Positions 49,211 through 58,185 are shown, counted from the first letter of the stretch. The stretch is DNA of 64,000 bases from JBEKTY01 sp049515555 (GCA_049515555.1 JBEKTY010000013.1:1-64000); one strand, 5' to 3'. Made by a program: numbers and translations. Notes: a model not told the origin generated them from the sequence alone.

Positions 49211-51019
49211 TTATCTCCCGATCTGCATCAAGCCCCAGGCGGCGATGAGTAGCAGGCCCACCACGCCCCAGGCGAGCAGGAATCCCAGCAGGTCCTCGCG
49301 ATAGCGGCGGAAGAAGCCGTGCCAGCGGCGGGCCGAGAACCAGCCGCCGGCGTCCAGCATGAGCAGCTCCTGGCCGCGCTCGCCGGCCAGCGGCTTGGGC
49401 TGCCCCTCCGCCAGGCCCTCGCGATCGGTCGAGCGCTGCATGTTGTCGAAAAACTGCGCCATCCGCCGGGGATCCTCGGGCCGGGTGAGCAGGCTGGCCA
49501 CGACGAGCGCGGCGAAGCCGGCCGCCATGGCGCAGCCGAAAACGCCGGCCGTCCACACGTAGATCAATTGCCAGTGGCCCGTAAAATGGTAGTTCAGGCC
49601 GTAATAGACCGCCAGGGAACAGGCCAGCGCCGCGGCGGCGCCGAAACGGTTCGCCCGCCGCCACAGGAACCCGCCCACGACGATTATGCCCACCAGGGCG
49701 GCCATCGTCTCGGTGAACAGGAACGCCTGGAGCACCTGGTCGATCAAGAGGGCGAAGCCCACGCTGGCCAGGGTCGAGCCCAGGCCTGAGAGGCGGCCGC
49801 TCAGGAGCAGGGCCCGGTCGCCGGCCGTCGGGTTCAGGTAGTCCTTGTAGATGTTGCGGGTGAACAGTGCGCCGGCATTTACCATCAGGTTCGAGCAAGA
49901 CGACATGTTGGCCGCCACGACGCAGGCCACCATCAGGCCCACCCACCCCGGGCCCAGCAGGTGCAGGCAGGCGTAGCCGAAGGCGTCTTCCTTATCCGGC
50001 AGGCAGGCTTTCTGCTGCACCACCAGGGCGGCGACGATCAGGCCCGTCAGGGCCCAGCCGATGGTGCAGAAGCGTTTGACCAGCGAGCCGTAGGTCTGGC
50101 CGACGCGGCAGGCCCGCTCGCTCTTGCCCGTGGCGCACATCGCCATCATGTGCGGCTGGGCCGTGATGCCGATCAGGCCGTTGAGCGTGAGCATGAGGAT
50201 CGTGAAGGCGTCGATGTTGCTGGCCTCGTTGTACAGGTCGAAGAAGCCGGCGGTGCCTTTGCCGTTGCCGGGAATGACCGGCGCCCGCCGGGCCGGGTCG
50301 TCGATCGCGGCCGCCTGGTGCTCGGCCTGCACCTGCCGGGCGTACTCGGCCACCACCGGGCTGGAGAGCGTGTGCCGCATGGCGCTAAAACCGCCCACCG
50401 CCGCCAGCCCGCTGGGAATCAGCATGAACGACAGCACGACGATCAGGAAGCCTTGCACGAAGTCGGTGTAGGCCGCGGCCACCAGTCCGCCGAAGAAGCT
50501 GTACAGCACGAAGGTCACGGTCATGACCGCCACGACGCCGTTGGGCGAGATGAATTCGCCCCCGGTGGCCACGGCGATGATCTTGCCCGCCCCCTTGAGC
50601 ATCACCCCCTGGTTGAAGATGAAACAGGTGAAGGCATACAGGGTATACACCAGGGCCAGCCCCCGCCCGTAGCGATCGGCGATGATCTCGGCGACGGTGG
50701 TCCGCTCGCTCCGCCGGTACCAGGGGGCCATCAGCCAGTAGAAGGGCGTGATGAGCATGTTCTTCCACTGGTACCAGATGGTGGCGAAACCGGCGTGGAA
50801 GGTGGCCCCGGCCTGCCCCACCGGGTTCTCGGCGTGCGTGCCGGTGCCGAAGGCCTGGCCGATCATGATCCACCAGGGCAGCTTCCGCTCGCCCAGGAAA
50901 TAGCCCCCGCTGGTACGGACCTTTCGCGACATCCACAGGCCGAAGGCCGTGCAGCTCACGAAATAGCCGGCCAGCACCAGCCAGTCCCAGAACCCGAATC
51001 CCGCGCCCTTGCCCACCAC
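49211..51019 (-). CDS. Sodium/solute symporter (SSS family)
   Basis: 602 residues from a GTG at 51019 with GGGGGTGA upstream. Twelve to fourteen hydrophobic segments, beginning FWDWLVLAGYFVSCTAFGLWMSRKV. The usual SSS N-terminal pattern SGGYFLGERKLPWWIMIGQAFGTG is present, as is the long TM segment with NMSSCSNLMVNAGALFTRNIYKDY (residues about 370-395), near the sodium site of the family. Substrate cannot be deduced; sugar, pantothenate or proline-like. The last 120 bases are duplicated at 47503-47626. The upstream gap of about 170 bases holds a long hairpin and the lipoprotein gene. Confidence 0.9.
   Translation of the reverse strand: MVGKGAGFGFWDWLVLAGYFVSCTAFGLWMSRKVRTSGGYFLGERKLPWWIMIGQAFGTGTHAENPVGQAGATFHAGFATIWYQWKNMLITPFYWLMAPWYRRSERTTVAEIIADRYGRGLALVYTLYAFTCFIFNQGVMLKGAGKIIAVATGGEFISPNGVVAVMTVTFVLYSFFGGLVAAAYTDFVQGFLIVVLSFMLIPSGLAAVGGFSAMRHTLSSPVVAEYARQVQAEHQAAAIDDPARRAPVIPGNGKGTAGFFDLYNEASNIDAFTILMLTLNGLIGITAQPHMMAMCATGKSERACRVGQTYGSLVKRFCTIGWALTGLIVAALVVQQKACLPDKEDAFGYACLHLLGPGWVGLMVACVVAANMSSCSNLMVNAGALFTRNIYKDYLNPTAGDRALLLSGRLSGLGSTLASVGFALLIDQVLQAFLFTETMAALVGIIVVGGFLWRRANRFGAAAALACSLAVYYGLNYHFTGHWQLIYVWTAGVFGCAMAAGFAALVVASLLTRPEDPRRMAQFFDNMQRSTDREGLAEGQPKPLAGERGQELLMLDAGGWFSARRWHGFFRRYREDLLGFLLAWGVVGLLLIAAWGLMQIGR
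49217..49334. repeat. Direct repeat, intact symporter copy of the duplicated 118 bp
   Basis: See the fragment at 47503-47626; no gaps in the alignment, differences mainly around the short gcggccagtagc versus gcggcgatgagt stretch. Confidence 0.85.
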
Positions 51020-51073
51020 TGCGAAGTCACCCCCGAGGCTTTGATGCCCAGTCGCCGAAGACCACTATAAGCT

Positions 51074-51179
51074 TAAGTAGCCACGGATGAAACACGGATT
51101 GAACACGGAAGGGGTGGCCGGACAGATTGTCTCTTGTCCGTGTTTCTTCCGTGTTAAATCCGTGGCTGCCCTACTTATA
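51074..51179. repeat. CCACGGAT...ATCCGTGG long inverted repeat
   Basis: Left arm aagtagccacggatgaaaca, right arm the imperfect complement ending gtggctgccctactta, both with further cacgga words inside. It is in the gap between the lipoprotein and the symporter and may form a hairpin in the joint transcript. Confidence 0.85.
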
Positions 51180-51187
51180 GAAACCGG

Positions 51188-51667
51188 TCATTTCGCTGCG
51201 GCCGCATCTTTTTCCCGGTTGGCTGGGGCAAGGTACTCCGCGGGCTGGGCGTGGGCAACGGGCCGCCGGTTGCGCAACGGCACCTCCACCACGCCGGCCA
51301 CCGGCTTCACGGAAATCTCCCGATGTTCGGTGGGGTAACAGATCTTCACTCCCGACCATCCGGCAGTTACATACGCCTCGCCGTAGGCCGACATCTGGTT
51401 CTTGGCGGTCGGATTGAACATGAACTTCGTGCCCGACGCCTGGAAAGCGACCCGGCCGGCGGCATCGCTGTTTTGCGATTCGACCGGATCCAGCACGTTG
51501 TGCAGGACCAGCGGCACCTGGCTGGCCTGGATGCTCCCGTGCAGCCGCTCACCCTGAACGCCGTCGAGCGGCAGCCCGGATTGGGCATCCACTAGTCGAA
51601 AGGTTTGTACGCCCATGCAGCCCGGCAACAGGGATAGCAGCAGGAGAACCACCATGAGTGTACGCAT
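51188..51667 (-). CDS. Small lipoprotein
   Basis: 159 residues. The signal peptide MRTLMVVLLLLSLLPGC ends in a lipobox LLPGC with Cys17. The mature part begins GVQTFRLVDAQSGLPLDGV, which looks like a carboxypeptidase regulatory-like or Ig-type beta domain (AGRVAFQASGTKFMFNP). The end is Ala/Lys-rich. Outer-membrane lipoprotein of unknown role. It runs codirectional with the symporter, on its 5' side. Confidence 0.7.
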   Translation of the reverse strand: MRTLMVVLLLLSLLPGCMGVQTFRLVDAQSGLPLDGVQGERLHGSIQASQVPLVLHNVLDPVESQNSDAAGRVAFQASGTKFMFNPTAKNQMSAYGEAYVTAGWSGVKICYPTEHREISVKPVAGVVEVPLRNRRPVAHAQPAEYLAPANREKDAAAAK

Positions 51668-51692
51668 AAAGCACGGTCCAGTTGGACTTTAG

Positions 51693-51770
51693 GTAGCACA
51701 CCACACTCCGTGTGCCGTCCGCTGACACGGAAAAAGGTATGGAGGACGGCACACGGAGTGTGCCTGCTAC
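51693..51770. repeat. Family A-related inverted repeat
   Basis: gtagcacaccacactccgtg at the left and cggcacacggagtgtgcctg ending ctac at the right. It lies 26 bases before the lipoprotein start, so it is in its promoter region. Confidence 0.9.
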
Positions 51771-52070
51771 CTTGGTGCGGATCAGTCTGCGGCGCGGCGG
51801 GGAGGATAAGGTGCTTTGCTTGCCGGGTCAAGGCCGACCGGAAGAATCCCGGGCCTAACCCACCTTTTGAGTGTAATGCATATCCATCTATCGGTGTGGA
51901 TTATGCCGACCTTAACGATTATATCGGTGGTGCCGGTCGGAACGGAAATGCTCAAAATAACGGGGATTCCGGTCCGATGCGAAGACTGGCTAGGTTTTGC
52001 GGGCGATCTGTGTCTCCCGATGGGGGACCGTCCGGCACCAAGCCCCACACCAATGACCCAAAGTGAGGCT
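51771..52070. other. 300-base gap upstream of the outer-membrane barrel gene
   Basis: No gene recognised; the open frame that runs through it into the barrel gene has no known similarity and no ribosome site. The sequence is less GC-rich than the genes and probably holds the promoter of the barrel gene, which I cannot locate. Confidence 0.5.
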
Positions 52071-53288
52071 ATGAAGACCTGCACATTATGTCTTACGGCC
52101 GTAATGACTGTGGCGGCCTGTGGCTGGCCGGCCCCGGCCATCGGGCAGACGACGCGCGAGCCGCCGATCATCTTGGTGGCGGACTTCGCGGACCCCGCCC
52201 CCGACGCCGGCAAGCCCGCCGCCGAACCGGCCGCCGAGCCGGCCAAGGTTGCTGCCGAACCTGCCAAACCGGCCGTCGAGCCGGTTAAGGTTGCTGCCGA
52301 ACCGGCCAAGCTTGCCGACCCGGGCACGCCCGCCAAGGCGCCGGCCGGCGTTGTCTCGGGTGATACCCAGGTCGGCTGCACCCCGCCCGCCTGCGCTGCC
52401 AACGGCGGCGACGGTTTCTGCCCCTCGATTACCAGCCGCTTGGACTTCGTGTACTTGCAACGCTGCCGGCCGGACAATGTGCCGCTGTTCAACGACCCGA
52501 CCGGCATGACGCTTCTGGAAGCCGCTGATTTCAAGTTCGACTACCGGCCAGGCGTGGACCTCGGGCTGACGTACAATTCCTGCCCCGATTACGGCGTCGA
52601 CGTGCGATACCTGTGGCTGGACGAGCAAGGTTCAGACGTGGCATTCGCGTTTCCCGCCGGCACGAGCAGCATACAGACCACACCGCCGAGCCCATTTATT
52701 GCAGCAGCGGCGGGAACGGGCGATTTCCGCGATCGCTCGGATTTGCAGACCGCGGAAGTGCTCATCCGCCAGCATTACCGGTTGTTCGACGGCCTGCTGG
52801 GCTTCCGCTACCTGTACTTCCACGACCGGCTCAACGGCGATTACTCGATACTCGGCACACCGGTGGCGACAACCGCGTGGAACGCGCGAAACAACCTGTT
52901 CGGCCTCGAGCTCGGCGCCAGCACCGTGCTGTGGAAGAACTGTCGCGGCCTGCGCATCGAGACCTACGCCAAAGGCGGAATCTATGACAACCAGGCCCAT
53001 ACAAACATGGCAGCCGCCGATAGTACCGGCTTGGCCACTTCTGCCGGCGCCGCCGGCAGCCAAATGGCATTCGTGGGCGAGACGGGGATTGGGGCTTGCT
53101 ACCCGGTGAACTGCCACGTGGCCCTTCGCGTCGGCTACCAGGGCCTGTGGCTCAGCGGCGTGGCCGTGGCCACGGACCAGGTGCAGGCGACGGGCGCCAT
53201 CACGCCGCCCCCGCAACTCCTCCACGCCAGCACCAACGGCGACGTATTCTACCAAGGCGTAAGCGGCGGCGTAGAAGTCACCTGGTAG
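52071..53288 (+). CDS. BBP7/Lpg1974-like outer-membrane beta-barrel protein
   Basis: 405 residues from the ATG at 52071 with GTGAGGCT upstream. Signal peptide residues 1-25. Residues 40-90 are a periodic AAEPAKVAAEPAKPA-type linker (7 or 8 units, about 6 residues each). The remainder is predicted beta-rich with aromatic-bounded strands: SRLDFVYLQR, FKFDYRPGVDLGLTYN, YGVDVRYLWLDEQG, LFDGLLGFRYLYFHDRL, LFGLELGASTVLWKN, VALRVGYQGLWLSGVAV, and a final strand SGGVEVTW that ends in an aromatic residue, as outer-membrane barrels do. Planctomycetes have many such proteins. Porin or adhesin role is inferred. Confidence 0.75.
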   Translation: MKTCTLCLTAVMTVAACGWPAPAIGQTTREPPIILVADFADPAPDAGKPAAEPAAEPAKVAAEPAKPAVEPVKVAAEPAKLADPGTPAKAPAGVVSGDTQVGCTPPACAANGGDGFCPSITSRLDFVYLQRCRPDNVPLFNDPTGMTLLEAADFKFDYRPGVDLGLTYNSCPDYGVDVRYLWLDEQGSDVAFAFPAGTSSIQTTPPSPFIAAAAGTGDFRDRSDLQTAEVLIRQHYRLFDGLLGFRYLYFHDRLNGDYSILGTPVATTAWNARNNLFGLELGASTVLWKNCRGLRIETYAKGGIYDNQAHTNMAAADSTGLATSAGAAGSQMAFVGETGIGACYPVNCHVALRVGYQGLWLSGVAVATDQVQATGAITPPPQLLHASTNGDVFYQGVSGGVEVTW

Positions 53289-53294
53289 CGTGCC

Positions 53295-54776
53295 ATGCCC
53301 GATTCGATTCGCCGGGCGTTCGCGCCCGAGACCTTCCGCCGGCAGGGGCAGCAAGTAGTCGAGCTGATGGCCGACTACCTGGCCCGGGCCCTTGGCGGCG
53401 GGTCGATGCCCGTGCTCCCGGATCACGAGCCGGACACCCTCGTGGAGCAGTGGCCGGATCAGTTTCCCGCCGTGGGGGCGGCCGAGCCGGTCGAGGCCCT
53501 GCGCGGACTGCTCCAGAAAGTCATTGCCCAGTCCAACCATCTGCATCATCCGCGGTACATGGGCCACCAGGTAACCGCCCCGCTGCCCCAGGCGGCCCTG
53601 AGCGAGCTGGCCGGCACGCTCTTGAACAACGTCATGGCCGTGTACGAGATGGGGCCGGCGGCGACGGCCATGGAACGGAGCCTGCTGCGCTGGATGGGCG
53701 GGCAATTGGGTTTCGACCCGGCCCGCTGCGACGGCGTGCTGACCTCCGGCGGATCGCTGGGCAACCTGACCGCGCTGCTGGCCGCGCGGCAGGACCGCAG
53801 TGGATGGGACGCCTGGACCGAGGGCCAGGCGGCCGGGCCGCCCTTAGCCATCCTGGCCGGCCGCAGCGCGCACTATTCCATGCAGCGCGCGGTGCAGATC
53901 ATGGGCTGGGGCCGCGAAGGACTGCTGAGCGTGCCCGTCGACGAGCGGTTCCGCTTGCGGCCGGAGGCCCTGCCGGAGGCCCTCACGGCCGCCCAAGCCC
54001 GCGGTCGCCGCGTAATCGCCGTGGCGGCCAGCGCCTGCTCGACGGCCACCGGCAGCTTCGACCCCCTGGAGCCTATCGGCGAGTTCTGCCGGCGGCACGC
54101 CCTGTGGCTGCACGTCGACGCCGCCCACGGCGCGCCGGCCTGCCTCTCGACCCGCTATCGCCACCTGCTGGCGGGCATCGACCAGGCCGATTCCGTCGTC
54201 TGGGACGCGCACAAGATGCTGCTCATGCCGGGCATCCTCACCGCCGTCATTTTCCGCCAGGGCTCGCCCTCTTACCACACCTTCCAGCAGCAGGCCTCGT
54301 ATCTGTTCGCCCCCCCGGGGCCCGACGAGCAGTGGTACAACGTCAGCATGCGTACCGTGGAGTGCACGAAGCGGATGATGAGCCTGCACCTTTACGCGGC
54401 CTTGACCGTGCAGGGCACGCAGATGTTCGCCGACTACGTGACGGCCGCCTTCGACCTGGGGCGGCGCTTCGGCGAGCTGCTCTCGCAAGAGCCCGACTTC
54501 GAGCTGCCCGTGCCGCCGGACTGCAATATTGTGTGCTTCCGCTACCGGCCGGCCCAAGGCCCGCTGGCGGCTGCCGAATTGGACGCGCTGCAGGCGGAGA
54601 TCCGCCAACGGCTCTTGGCGGCGGGTGATTTCTACCTGGTGCAGACCCAACTGCCCGCCGGGCTGCATCTTCGCGTGACGCTCATCAATCCCTTCACCAG
54701 CGAGGCAGACCTGCTGGCCCTCCTGGCGGCCGTCCGCGCGGCAGGCCGCGAAGTGCTGAAGAGTTTTGCGCTTTGA
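53295..54776 (+). CDS. Group II pyridoxal-phosphate amino acid decarboxylase
   Basis: 493 residues, ATG at 53295, 7 bases after the barrel gene. Typical sequence of the glutamate/aromatic/diaminobutyrate decarboxylase family: HHPRYMGHQVTAPLPQAALSELAGTLLNN, LTSGGSLGNLTALLAARQ, the pocket His in SAHYSMQRAVQ, HVDAAHGAPACLS with the Asp that holds the pyridine nitrogen, and the PLP Lys307 in VWDAHKML. The C-terminal small domain is complete (LRVTLINPFT). The exact amino acid is not decidable; the QVTAPLP and MGHQ words suggest the group with L-2,4-diaminobutyrate or aspartate rather than GadB. Confidence 0.88.
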   Translation: MPDSIRRAFAPETFRRQGQQVVELMADYLARALGGGSMPVLPDHEPDTLVEQWPDQFPAVGAAEPVEALRGLLQKVIAQSNHLHHPRYMGHQVTAPLPQAALSELAGTLLNNVMAVYEMGPAATAMERSLLRWMGGQLGFDPARCDGVLTSGGSLGNLTALLAARQDRSGWDAWTEGQAAGPPLAILAGRSAHYSMQRAVQIMGWGREGLLSVPVDERFRLRPEALPEALTAAQARGRRVIAVAASACSTATGSFDPLEPIGEFCRRHALWLHVDAAHGAPACLSTRYRHLLAGIDQADSVVWDAHKMLLMPGILTAVIFRQGSPSYHTFQQQASYLFAPPGPDEQWYNVSMRTVECTKRMMSLHLYAALTVQGTQMFADYVTAAFDLGRRFGELLSQEPDFELPVPPDCNIVCFRYRPAQGPLAAAELDALQAEIRQRLLAAGDFYLVQTQLPAGLHLRVTLINPFTSEADLLALLAAVRAAGREVLKSFAL

Positions 54777-54845
54777 GCTATGAGCCGTGAGCTATGAGGT
54801 ATGAGCTACGGGCGGCTCATTGCTCATAGCTCATTGCTCATTGCT
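54777..54845. repeat. GAGCTATGAG / CTCATAGCTC repeats
   Basis: gagctatgagccgtgagcta and the complement gctcattgctcatagctcat form a hairpin just after the decarboxylase stop. Confidence 0.9.
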
Positions 54846-54898
54846 GCGGCTGTTACCATGGCCGCAGTGTGTATAATAGTGCAAGAAGGAGCCTGATT

Positions 54899-55690
54899 AT
54901 GGACCAGCCGCACGCCGGCCGGACACGCTTGACCGATGCCGAGTTGCTCGAGCTCCGGCGCTGGAACACGCCCACCATCTACAACGGCTGGGAGCAGATC
55001 ACCCGCCAGGACCCGGGCCGCAGCGGGTTCAACGTCGAGGAGGCCCGCGACTTCATGCCGCACATGGGACCCATGGCCGGCTATGCCGTAACGGTGGTCT
55101 TCGAGCCCAGCAATCCGCGGCACCGCCGCGACAATCCGGCCGCCTGGAGCCAGTATCGGGCCTACGTCGGCAGCCTGCCGGGGCCGAAGATCGTCGTGGT
55201 CCAGGACCTGGACAAACCCCGGGTGATGGGAGCCTTCTGGGGCGAGGTCACCAGCAGTATCCACCGGGCCTTGGGCTGCGTGGGCACGATCATCGACGGC
55301 GGCATTCGCGACCTGGACGAGATGAACGCCGCGGGCTTCAAGGCCCTCGCCCGGCGATTGTGCGTGGGCCACGCCTATGCCACGCCCGTCCGCTGGGGAT
55401 GCGATGTCGAGGTCTTCGGCTGCCAAGTTTCGCCGGGCCATTTGATCCACGCCGACAAGCACGGCTTCCTGGTCGTGCCGGCGGAGGACGAGGCCCGGCT
55501 GCTGGAGGCCGCCCGCTTCATGGATCAGAACGAATGCCAGACAATGATTGCTGCGGCCCGCTCCTCGGCGGGCAAGACGGCGGCCGAGATCCTGGCCGAG
55601 TTCGACGCGGCCGCCGCCCGCTTCGCGGAGAACACGGTTAGGCACTTTGCAAGAGCGGTCAGCAGTCAGCGGTCAGCAGTCAAGAGTTGA
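54899..55690 (+). CDS. RraA-like family protein (HMG aldolase/demethylmenaquinone methyltransferase-like)
   Basis: 263 residues from the ATG at 54899 with AAGGAG upstream. The RraA-like fold is shown by LRRWNTPTIYNGWEQIT at the start, MGPMAGYAVTV, GPKIVVVQDLD, GAFWGEVTSSIHRALGCVGTIIDGGIRDLDEM (with the Arg-Asp of the metal/oxaloacetate site) and CDVEVFGCQVSPGHLIHADKHGFLVVP. Many such proteins are aldolases or decarboxylases acting on 4-hydroxy-4-methyl-2-oxoglutarate or sugar-derived keto acids, not RNase E regulators. The last 12 residues (RAVSSQRSAVKS) are translated from the downstream repeat. It precedes an SMP-30-like gene, a pairing typical of sugar acid use. Confidence 0.85.
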   Translation: MDQPHAGRTRLTDAELLELRRWNTPTIYNGWEQITRQDPGRSGFNVEEARDFMPHMGPMAGYAVTVVFEPSNPRHRRDNPAAWSQYRAYVGSLPGPKIVVVQDLDKPRVMGAFWGEVTSSIHRALGCVGTIIDGGIRDLDEMNAAGFKALARRLCVGHAYATPVRWGCDVEVFGCQVSPGHLIHADKHGFLVVPAEDEARLLEAARFMDQNECQTMIAAARSSAGKTAAEILAEFDAAAARFAENTVRHFARAVSSQRSAVKS

Positions 55691-55757
55691 TCGCTGATAG
55701 CTGATCGCTGACCGCTGATAGCTGATAGCTGATAGCTGATAGCTGACCGCTCACCAA
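55655..55757. repeat. AGCGGTCAGCAGTCAGC and GATAGCTGATAGCTGAT repeats
   Basis: Same family as 23937-24040. Units of gcggtcagcagtcagc, then gatcgctgatagctgatcgc and gatagctgatagctgat. The first units overlap the end of the RraA-like gene. Confidence 0.95.
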
Positions 55758-55772
55758 TCAAGGCCCATAGCA

Positions 55773-56639
55773 ATGGAACTGGTCTTGGATGCCCGCGCGA
55801 CCCTCGGCGAAGGCGCCATCTGGGACGCTCGCGCGGGCAGGCTCTACTGGGTCGACATCGAGGCCGGCCGGCTGCATGCCTTCGACCCCGGCGACGGCAG
55901 CGACCGGGTGTTCGAGCTGGGCCAAAGGGTGGGCACGGTCGTGCCGCGGGCCGGCGGCGGCGTGATGCTGGCCCTGGAAGGCGGTTTTGCCGCGCTGGAC
56001 CTGCAAACCGGCCGGAGCACCCCGGCGGGCGGACCCGCCGAGCCGCTGGATGGCTTGCGGTTTAACGACGGCAAGTGCGATCCGGCGGGGCGATTCTGGG
56101 CCGGTACGATCAGCCTCGATCGCCGGCCGGGGGCCGCCTGCCTTTATTGCCTCGAGCCCGACGGCCGCGTGCGGACCATGCTCCGCGGCGTGACCAATTC
56201 CAACGGCATCGCCTGGAGCCTCGACTGCCGCACGATGTACTACATCGACACGCCGACCCGCGCCGTAACGGCCTTCGACTACGACCTGGCAACCGGCCGG
56301 ATCGAGAACCCGCGGACCGTGATTGCCCTGCCGCCGGAGCGCGGCAAGCCGGACGGAATGACCATCGACGCGGAAGGCATGTTGTGGATCGCCCTGTGGG
56401 GCGGCGGTTGCGTGGAGCGCTGGGACCCGCGCCGTGGGCGGCTGCTGGCGACCCTGGCGGTACCGGCCCGGCGCGTGAGTTCCTGTGCGCTGGGCGGTCC
56501 GGCCCTGGACGATCTGTACGTCACTACGGCGCGGATCGGAATGAGCCCGGCGGAATTGGCCGCCGAGCCCCACGCCGGCGGCCTGTTTCGCGCCCGGCCG
56601 GGAGTGAGCGGAGTGCCGGCCTTCGAGTATGCAGGATAG
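55773..56639 (+). CDS. SMP-30/gluconolactonase-like beta-propeller
   Basis: 288 residues. Six-bladed propeller motifs: LGEGAIWDARAGRLYWVDIEAGRLH with the metal-binding Glu at residue 13, RFNDGKCDPAGRFWAGTI with the Asn-Asp, GVTNSNGIAWSLDCRTMYYIDT with the second Asn, and KPDGMTIDAEGMLWIALWGGG with the Asp ligand. All the usual calcium-binding positions are therefore kept. It probably hydrolyses a sugar lactone. No signal peptide. It ends 8 bases before zwf; gluconolactone from glucose-6-phosphate dehydrogenase-like chemistry would be a logical substrate, although zwf needs the phosphorylated form. Confidence 0.88.
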   Translation: MELVLDARATLGEGAIWDARAGRLYWVDIEAGRLHAFDPGDGSDRVFELGQRVGTVVPRAGGGVMLALEGGFAALDLQTGRSTPAGGPAEPLDGLRFNDGKCDPAGRFWAGTISLDRRPGAACLYCLEPDGRVRTMLRGVTNSNGIAWSLDCRTMYYIDTPTRAVTAFDYDLATGRIENPRTVIALPPERGKPDGMTIDAEGMLWIALWGGGCVERWDPRRGRLLATLAVPARRVSSCALGGPALDDLYVTTARIGMSPAELAAEPHAGGLFRARPGVSGVPAFEYAG

Positions 56640-56647
56640 GATAAGCC

Positions 56648-58102
56648 ATGGCGCACACGATCGTGATCTTTGGCGCGTCGGGTGATCTCACCAGTCGGAA
56701 ACTAATCCCCGCCCTGTACGCGCTGGACTGCAAGCGGCGCTTGCCGCCCGATACGCGGATTGTAGGCTTCGCCCGGACGGCCTTCTCGCACGACGCCTGG
56801 CGCCGGCGTCTGGCGGAATCGACCGTCCGGCAGAGCGGCGCCGAGTTCGACGCCGCCGCGTGGGAGGCCCTGGCCGCGCGGATCTTCTATTTTTCCGGCA
56901 GCGTGGAGTCCGCCCCAGACTTCCAGGCACTGGCCGATTTCCTGCGGGAAATCGAGGCCGACGCCGCGCCGGCGCGGATCTACTACCTGGCCACGGCGCC
57001 GCAACTCTACGAGCCGGCCGTGCGGAATCTTGGCGCCGCCGGGATGGCCGCCGAACAGAGCGCCCCGCGCCGCCTCGTTGTGGAAAAACCCTTCGGCACC
57101 GACCTGGCCGGCGCCGAGCGGCTCAACCGCAAGATCCACGCCGTCTTCGCCGAGAGCCAGGTCTACCGCATCGACCACTACCTGGGCAAGGAGACCGTTC
57201 AGAACGTCCTGGTGCTGCGGTTCGCCAATGCGATCTTCGAGCCGCTCTGGAACCGCAATTACGTCGAACACGTCGAGATCACCGCCGCCGAATCGCTCAC
57301 GGTCGGCCATCGGGCCGGCTACTACGAATCGGCCGGCGTGCTGCGCGACATGCTCCAGGGGCACTTGCTGCAGCTCCTCACCCTGACGGCGATGGAAACG
57401 CCCGTCCGCTTCGAGGCCCAGGCCGTCCGCGACGAGAAGGTGAAGGTCCTCCGCGCGGTGCGGCCCATGCGGCCGGAAGATCTGCTGGCCGACACCCTTC
57501 GCGGCCAGTACCGCGGATACCGCGCGGAGAGCGGCGTCCGGCCCGACAGCCAAACGGCCACCTTCGCCGCGGTGAAGCTGCACGTAGACAACTGGCGCTG
57601 GCAAGGCGTGCCTTTTTACCTTCGCAGCGGCAAGGCCATGTCCTGCCCCACCACGCAACTGGTCATTCAATTCCGCCAGCCGCCGTACATGCTCTTCGGC
57701 GGCGGTCCGCGCGACGACCGCGACTCGAATCGCCTGGTCGTGCAGATCCAGCCGGCCGAAGGGATCCAACTTCACTTCTACACGAAGGTGCCCGATGCCG
57801 GGATGCAGCTCCGCATGACCGATCTGGCCTTCCGGTTCCGCGAGGCGTTTGGCGGCCCGATGCCGGAGGCCTACCAGCGGCTGCTGCTGGACGTGCTCTC
57901 CGGCGACGCCAGCCTGTTTGCCCGCGCCGACGAAGTGGAAGCCGCCTGGAAGATCGTGGACCCCATCCAGACGGCCTGGGAGCAGGGGGCCCAGCCGCCC
58001 CTGTGGAGCTACGAGCCGGGCCTGTGGGGGCCGCCCCAATCCACCGAGTGGATGGCCCGGCAGGGCCGAGCATGGTTCGATACCTGCCCGGTGCTGCATT
58101 AG
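56648..58102 (+). CDS. zwf: Glucose-6-phosphate 1-dehydrogenase
   Basis: 484 residues. NADP-binding GASGDLTSRKLIPALYAL at residues 9-26, the substrate-binding signature RIDHYLGKE at 174-182, and EKPFGTDLAGAERLN. The C-terminal domain is complete, ending YEPGLWGPPQS. Enzyme of the oxidative pentose phosphate pathway in the cytoplasm; gives NADPH and 6-phosphogluconolactone. The SMP-30-like gene directly upstream may act as its lactonase in place of pgl. A family A hairpin follows the stop. Confidence 0.96.
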   Translation: MAHTIVIFGASGDLTSRKLIPALYALDCKRRLPPDTRIVGFARTAFSHDAWRRRLAESTVRQSGAEFDAAAWEALAARIFYFSGSVESAPDFQALADFLREIEADAAPARIYYLATAPQLYEPAVRNLGAAGMAAEQSAPRRLVVEKPFGTDLAGAERLNRKIHAVFAESQVYRIDHYLGKETVQNVLVLRFANAIFEPLWNRNYVEHVEITAAESLTVGHRAGYYESAGVLRDMLQGHLLQLLTLTAMETPVRFEAQAVRDEKVKVLRAVRPMRPEDLLADTLRGQYRGYRAESGVRPDSQTATFAAVKLHVDNWRWQGVPFYLRSGKAMSCPTTQLVIQFRQPPYMLFGGGPRDDRDSNRLVVQIQPAEGIQLHFYTKVPDAGMQLRMTDLAFRFREAFGGPMPEAYQRLLLDVLSGDASLFARADEVEAAWKIVDPIQTAWEQGAQPPLWSYEPGLWGPPQSTEWMARQGRAWFDTCPVLH

Positions 58103-58108
58103 ACCATT

Positions 58109-58167
58109 GTATCCGGCACACTCCGTGTGCCGATGGAACCAAGCGGCACACGGAGTGTGCCGGATAC
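58109..58167. repeat. Inverted repeat, family A, copy 4
   Basis: 59 bases; same arms as the other copies with an 11-base loop. It begins 6 bases after the zwf stop and is followed by AAGGAG, the ribosome site of the next small gene. Confidence 0.95.
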
Positions 58168-58185
58168 ATTAAGGAGCAACTCGCC

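Noticed and set aside
49217..49334. Attachment site attL/attR of a phage
   Set aside because: No integrase, no tRNA and no phage genes in the 1.7 kb between the repeats, so only a duplication is claimed.
48423..49946. Reading the HEXXH protein as a 507-residue protein extending into the symporter gene
   Set aside because: The upstream half is antisense-type shadow of the symporter frame; the ATG at 49202 gives a compact domain.
54872..54877. TATAAT just before the RraA-like gene
   Set aside because: No -35 box at 16-18 bases; the transcript start would be only about 15-20 bases before the start codon.
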